A stretch of DNA of 64,000 nt, from contig NZ_AUMU01000002.1 in NCBI RefSeq assembly GCF_000430845.1, positions 372,001-436,000 on the forward strand, written 5' to 3'. The stretch is from Chryseobacterium gregarium DSM 19109. Lineage in GTDB: Bacteria; Bacteroidota; Bacteroidia; Flavobacteriales; Weeksellaceae. The notes below the pieces were generated by a model. The model was not told the DNA's origin. It made no database searches and saw only the letters and a program-made list of their open reading frames with translations. This document shows positions 61,814 to 64,000 of the stretch, piece by piece (within the stretch, counting starts at the first letter, position 1; the number at the start of each line of letters is the position of its first letter). The position numbers and the translations under genes were made by a program.

Positions 61814-63415
61814 ATGAAAAAACTCTACATGAGTGCACTTACCGTGTGTGCCGTCCTGGGGACGTATGCCCAGGATATAGTCTGGCAGAAGGACCTCAAA
61901 TCCTCTACCCAGGACTTCCTTTCGCAGGTGACCACCACCATTGACCAGCAATATTTAATTACCGGAAGCTCCATTCAGTCAGTCCAAAAAACGGCAGCCG
62001 GCAACGGGCAGCAGAACAATGGTTACGATTTTCATTTGATAAAATTAAACCCGCAGGGAGAAGAGGTCTGGGAAAAATACTTCTCCGGAAAGAACCATGA
62101 TTTCTTATCCGCCACCGTCAATACCCAGGAGGGCGGGTTTCTCGCCGTTGGTACCAGCTATTCGGGAAAAGGCCTGGATAAAAAGGAAGATTCCAAAGGC
62201 GGCTCGGACCTCTGGCTGATCCGGATCAATGAGTTCGGGGATGAATTATGGCAGAAAACCATCGGCGGCGCTTCGGATGAAGAGGCAAGAGCCGTGATCC
62301 AGACGACAGATTTCGGGTTCTTTGTAGCCGGGAATGTTGCCTTCGGCTCCGCTCAGGCAACGGGAAAAGGGTACGGCTCCAAAGATGTTTTGATTGTAAG
62401 GCTGGATAAAAACGGGAAAGAAATCTCGCAGCTCATCTTAGGCGGAAAAGGCCTCGATGAAGTGGAAAAGATGGTCCCGACCCAAGACGGCGGGGCTTTA
62501 CTGGGCATCTATTCAAGAAGCAGTGCCGGCGGATCAAAGAAAACCGAAAACTACGGCGAGGGCGATTACTGGATCATTAAGCTCAGTAAAGACGGCAAGG
62601 TAGAATGGGAGAAAAACTTCGGCGGCAGCGGCGATGACCATCTGCGGACTTTAGCTTTAACATCAACCGGCTATCTGATCGGCGGGGAATCCAGATCGGA
62701 ACGGTCGGGTAATAAAACGGTTGGGATTGAAGAAGGAACTGACTTATGGTTAATTTCTCTGGATGAAAAAGGCGAAGAGATCTGGCAGAAGTCGTACAGC
62801 TTTAAGAACCGGGATGTGCTGATGGGGATGAGTGTGGTGGCAAAGAGACAGGATACAAGAGATAAGAATCAAGATACAAGAACCAAGAGCCAAGATGTTA
62901 CCACGGGAATTCTGATAGGCGGGTATACGCAGGCTGAAGGCAGGATAGAGAGTAATGATGAGACGTTCTGGATGCTGTACCTTGACCAGAACGGGAATGA
63001 GCAGTGGCGGAAGCATGTGAAGGGAGAATCCAGCAAAAGAGAAGAGAGATTGTCAGATATTAAACTCAACAGAGATGGTTCAATCATCCTGGCGGGAACG
63101 AGCGCAGAGGAACTGGGGAAAGAGAACTGGAAGATCGTAAAACTTGGCGATAAACAAATCGACCAGTTAATAGAAAAGCAGGATATTAAGATCTACCCGA
63201 ACCCGGTGAGTGATTATGCCTATGTGGAGATTGGGTTTAACTTTAAAGAAGCGGATATTACGCTGTATGATATGGGCGGAAGGCAGCTGCAGAGCCTGAA
63301 GACTAAGAACAAAGTAACGAAGATCAATACCCAGGCATTGGTGCAGGGAGCTTATCTGGTCAGTGTAAAAACCGATACGAATAAATCCGCGAGCTCGAAA
63401 CTGATTAAAAAATAA
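61814..63415 (+). CDS. T9SS type A sorting domain-containing secreted protein
   Basis: A 533-residue exported protein. The signal peptide is MKKLYMSALTVCAVLGTYAQ. The body consists of repeated blade-like units with the pattern I-L-(D/N)--G-E-(L/W)W-K---GG---D and -T-DGG--L-G-S (ELWQKTIGGASDEEARAVIQ, WEKNFGGSGDDHLRTLALTS), indicating a propeller-like fold. The C-terminal about 75 residues are a type A T9SS sorting domain (IKIYPNPVSDYAYVEI ... VQGAYLVSVKT ... KLIKK), so it crosses the outer membrane by T9SS. A heptamer-encoded insert breaks the body at about residues 342-361. Function unknown. Confidence 0.9.
   Translation: MKKLYMSALTVCAVLGTYAQDIVWQKDLKSSTQDFLSQVTTTIDQQYLITGSSIQSVQKTAAGNGQQNNGYDFHLIKLNPQGEEVWEKYFSGKNHDFLSATVNTQEGGFLAVGTSYSGKGLDKKEDSKGGSDLWLIRINEFGDELWQKTIGGASDEEARAVIQTTDFGFFVAGNVAFGSAQATGKGYGSKDVLIVRLDKNGKEISQLILGGKGLDEVEKMVPTQDGGALLGIYSRSSAGGSKKTENYGEGDYWIIKLSKDGKVEWEKNFGGSGDDHLRTLALTSTGYLIGGESRSERSGNKTVGIEEGTDLWLISLDEKGEEIWQKSYSFKNRDVLMGMSVVAKRQDTRDKNQDTRTKSQDVTTGILIGGYTQAEGRIESNDETFWMLYLDQNGNEQWRKHVKGESSKREERLSDIKLNRDGSIILAGTSAEELGKENWKIVKLGDKQIDQLIEKQDIKIYPNPVSDYAYVEIGFNFKEADITLYDMGGRQLQSLKTKNKVTKINTQALVQGAYLVSVKTDTNKSASSKLIKK
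62839..62894 (+). repeat. Heptanucleotide tandem repeat inside the T9SS protein gene
   Basis: Eight 7-bp units of the type NNNCAAG: GGCAAAG, AGACAGG, ATACAAG, AGATAAG, AATCAAG, ATACAAG, AACCAAG, AGCCAAG. They encode the low-complexity Lys/Arg/Gln/Asp segment AKRQDTRDKNQDTRTKSQD. Since 7 is not a multiple of 3, gain or loss of a single unit would shift the frame. Confidence 0.85.
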
Positions 63416-63421
63416 ACACAC

Positions 63422-64000
63422 ATGAAAAAGATAACAACTGTACTTATCGCAAATGCATTTTTAAATATTTACGGGCAGAAAATGGATCATATCCAAAATA
63501 TAACCCCGCAACCTCCTGAAATAAATGCTATTTTAAAATCTTTTGAAACTCCTGTATCACTATATACCGGAAGTCCTGACATTTCGGTTCCTGTTTACAG
63601 CATTAAGGAAGGAGATATTAATTTTGATGTACGATTATCTTACAATGGTACAGGTATAACTGTTGGAGAACGATCTTCATGGGTTGGTTTGGGATGGAAT
63701 TTATCCGTTCCCACTCTTGTAAGAAATGTAAGACAAGTTCCTGATGATCTTCCTCAAGGGTTCTTTTATGAAACTCAATATACCGTTGATAATGTTTATA
63801 ATTTGGAAAGTACCATTGGGCCTAATGTTCGTCTAACTGACATTCCTTCAGTTTGTCCACAATGCAGTACTATAGGTACTCGATTCAGAGAGGGACAACT
63901 GGATTTAGAGTCCGATGATTATAGAATAACACTTCCTGACGGGAAAAGTATTTCCTTTATGGTTAATCAGGAAAGAGATACACAGCATCCGATTGGGCAT
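63422..64000 (+). CDS. Rhs-like secreted protein, N-terminal part
   Basis: The first 193 codons of a gene running past the right edge. A signal peptide (MKKITTVLIANAFLNIYGQ) is followed by FETPVSLYTGSPDISVPVYS and DVRLSYNGTGITVGERSSW-VGLGWNLSV, the conserved start of Bacteroidota Rhs-repeat proteins (tail ...SYH-SGI-V-E-ASWVGLGW-L). It comes 6 bp after the T9SS protein gene and is probably in the same operon. Such proteins are large, cell-surface or secreted, often with toxic C-terminal tips; the tip is not in the window. Confidence 0.85.
   Translation, partial: MKKITTVLIANAFLNIYGQKMDHIQNITPQPPEINAILKSFETPVSLYTGSPDISVPVYSIKEGDINFDVRLSYNGTGITVGERSSWVGLGWNLSVPTLVRNVRQVPDDLPQGFFYETQYTVDNVYNLESTIGPNVRLTDIPSVCPQCSTIGTRFREGQLDLESDDYRITLPDGKSISFMVNQERDTQHPIGH

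Noticed and set aside
1..64000. tRNA, rRNA and CRISPR arrays
   Set aside because: None recognised by reading; a covariance or tRNA scan would be needed to exclude them fully.

Overview
The window looks like a chromosomal segment of a Chryseobacterium-type flavobacterium (Weeksellaceae, Bacteroidota). The evidence is the AT-rich intergenic DNA, promoters of the TTG/TAnnTTTG type, a T9SS type A sorting-domain protein, relaxed Bacteroidota lipoboxes, a TonB receptor with a carboxypeptidase-D-like plug extension, a Chryseobacterium-style GG-leader peptide and a DUF6526 gene. I found no rRNA, tRNA or CRISPR array.

Layout. 0-10.3 kb is mostly core: the start of pruA, topoisomerase IB, Xaa-Pro aminopeptidase, two large lipoproteins, a frameshifted membrane gene and mnmE. 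10.5-19.5 kb is a decayed accessory zone. It holds a COG2509 flavoprotein, a nitroreductase facing a dead HxlR regulator, several lipoproteins, a toxin-like remnant followed by an ankyrin gene, fragments of a secreted-protein family and an intact bacteriocin-like peptide. 19.6-22.6 kb is a Crp/Fnr-centred oxidoreductase locus with matching operators at both ends of the regulator gene. 23.9-29.4 kb is a tight seven-gene minus-strand operon (LemA, three glycosyltransferases, a lipoprotein, a Cys-rich protein and a membrane protein). 29.5-34.8 kb is mixed accessory DNA, including a fused rifampin ADP-ribosyltransferase.

35-44.5 kb holds a self-sufficient CYP102-type P450 with its reductase, a second Crp/Fnr gene, a membrane AraC regulator, and a TonB receptor paired with an exported tyrosine phosphatase. 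44.8-51.2 kb holds an astacin-like protease, a Tet(X)-family monooxygenase in operon with an AraC gene, and an XRE regulator. 51.2-55.6 kb is unusual: a strong promoter followed by a long imperfect hairpin (a 6S-like RNA candidate), a GC-rich hypothetical gene, six degenerate direct repeats of about 350 bp, and short tandem repeats. 56-61.5 kb holds a cold-shock gene with a long leader and the oxidative pentose phosphate operon (gnd-zwf-pgl). The window ends with a T9SS-secreted propeller-like protein and the start of an Rhs-like protein.

The functional links best supported by sequence are: the Crp/Fnr regulator with its mirrored TTGA-N6-TCAA sites; NADPH production by gnd-zwf-pgl; the LemA-glycosyltransferase operon; the TonB receptor-phosphatase pair; and the AraC-Tet(X)-like pair. 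Many broken genes (HxlR, Crp/Fnr, a response regulator, the secreted family) show repeated insertion and decay in the accessory zones.
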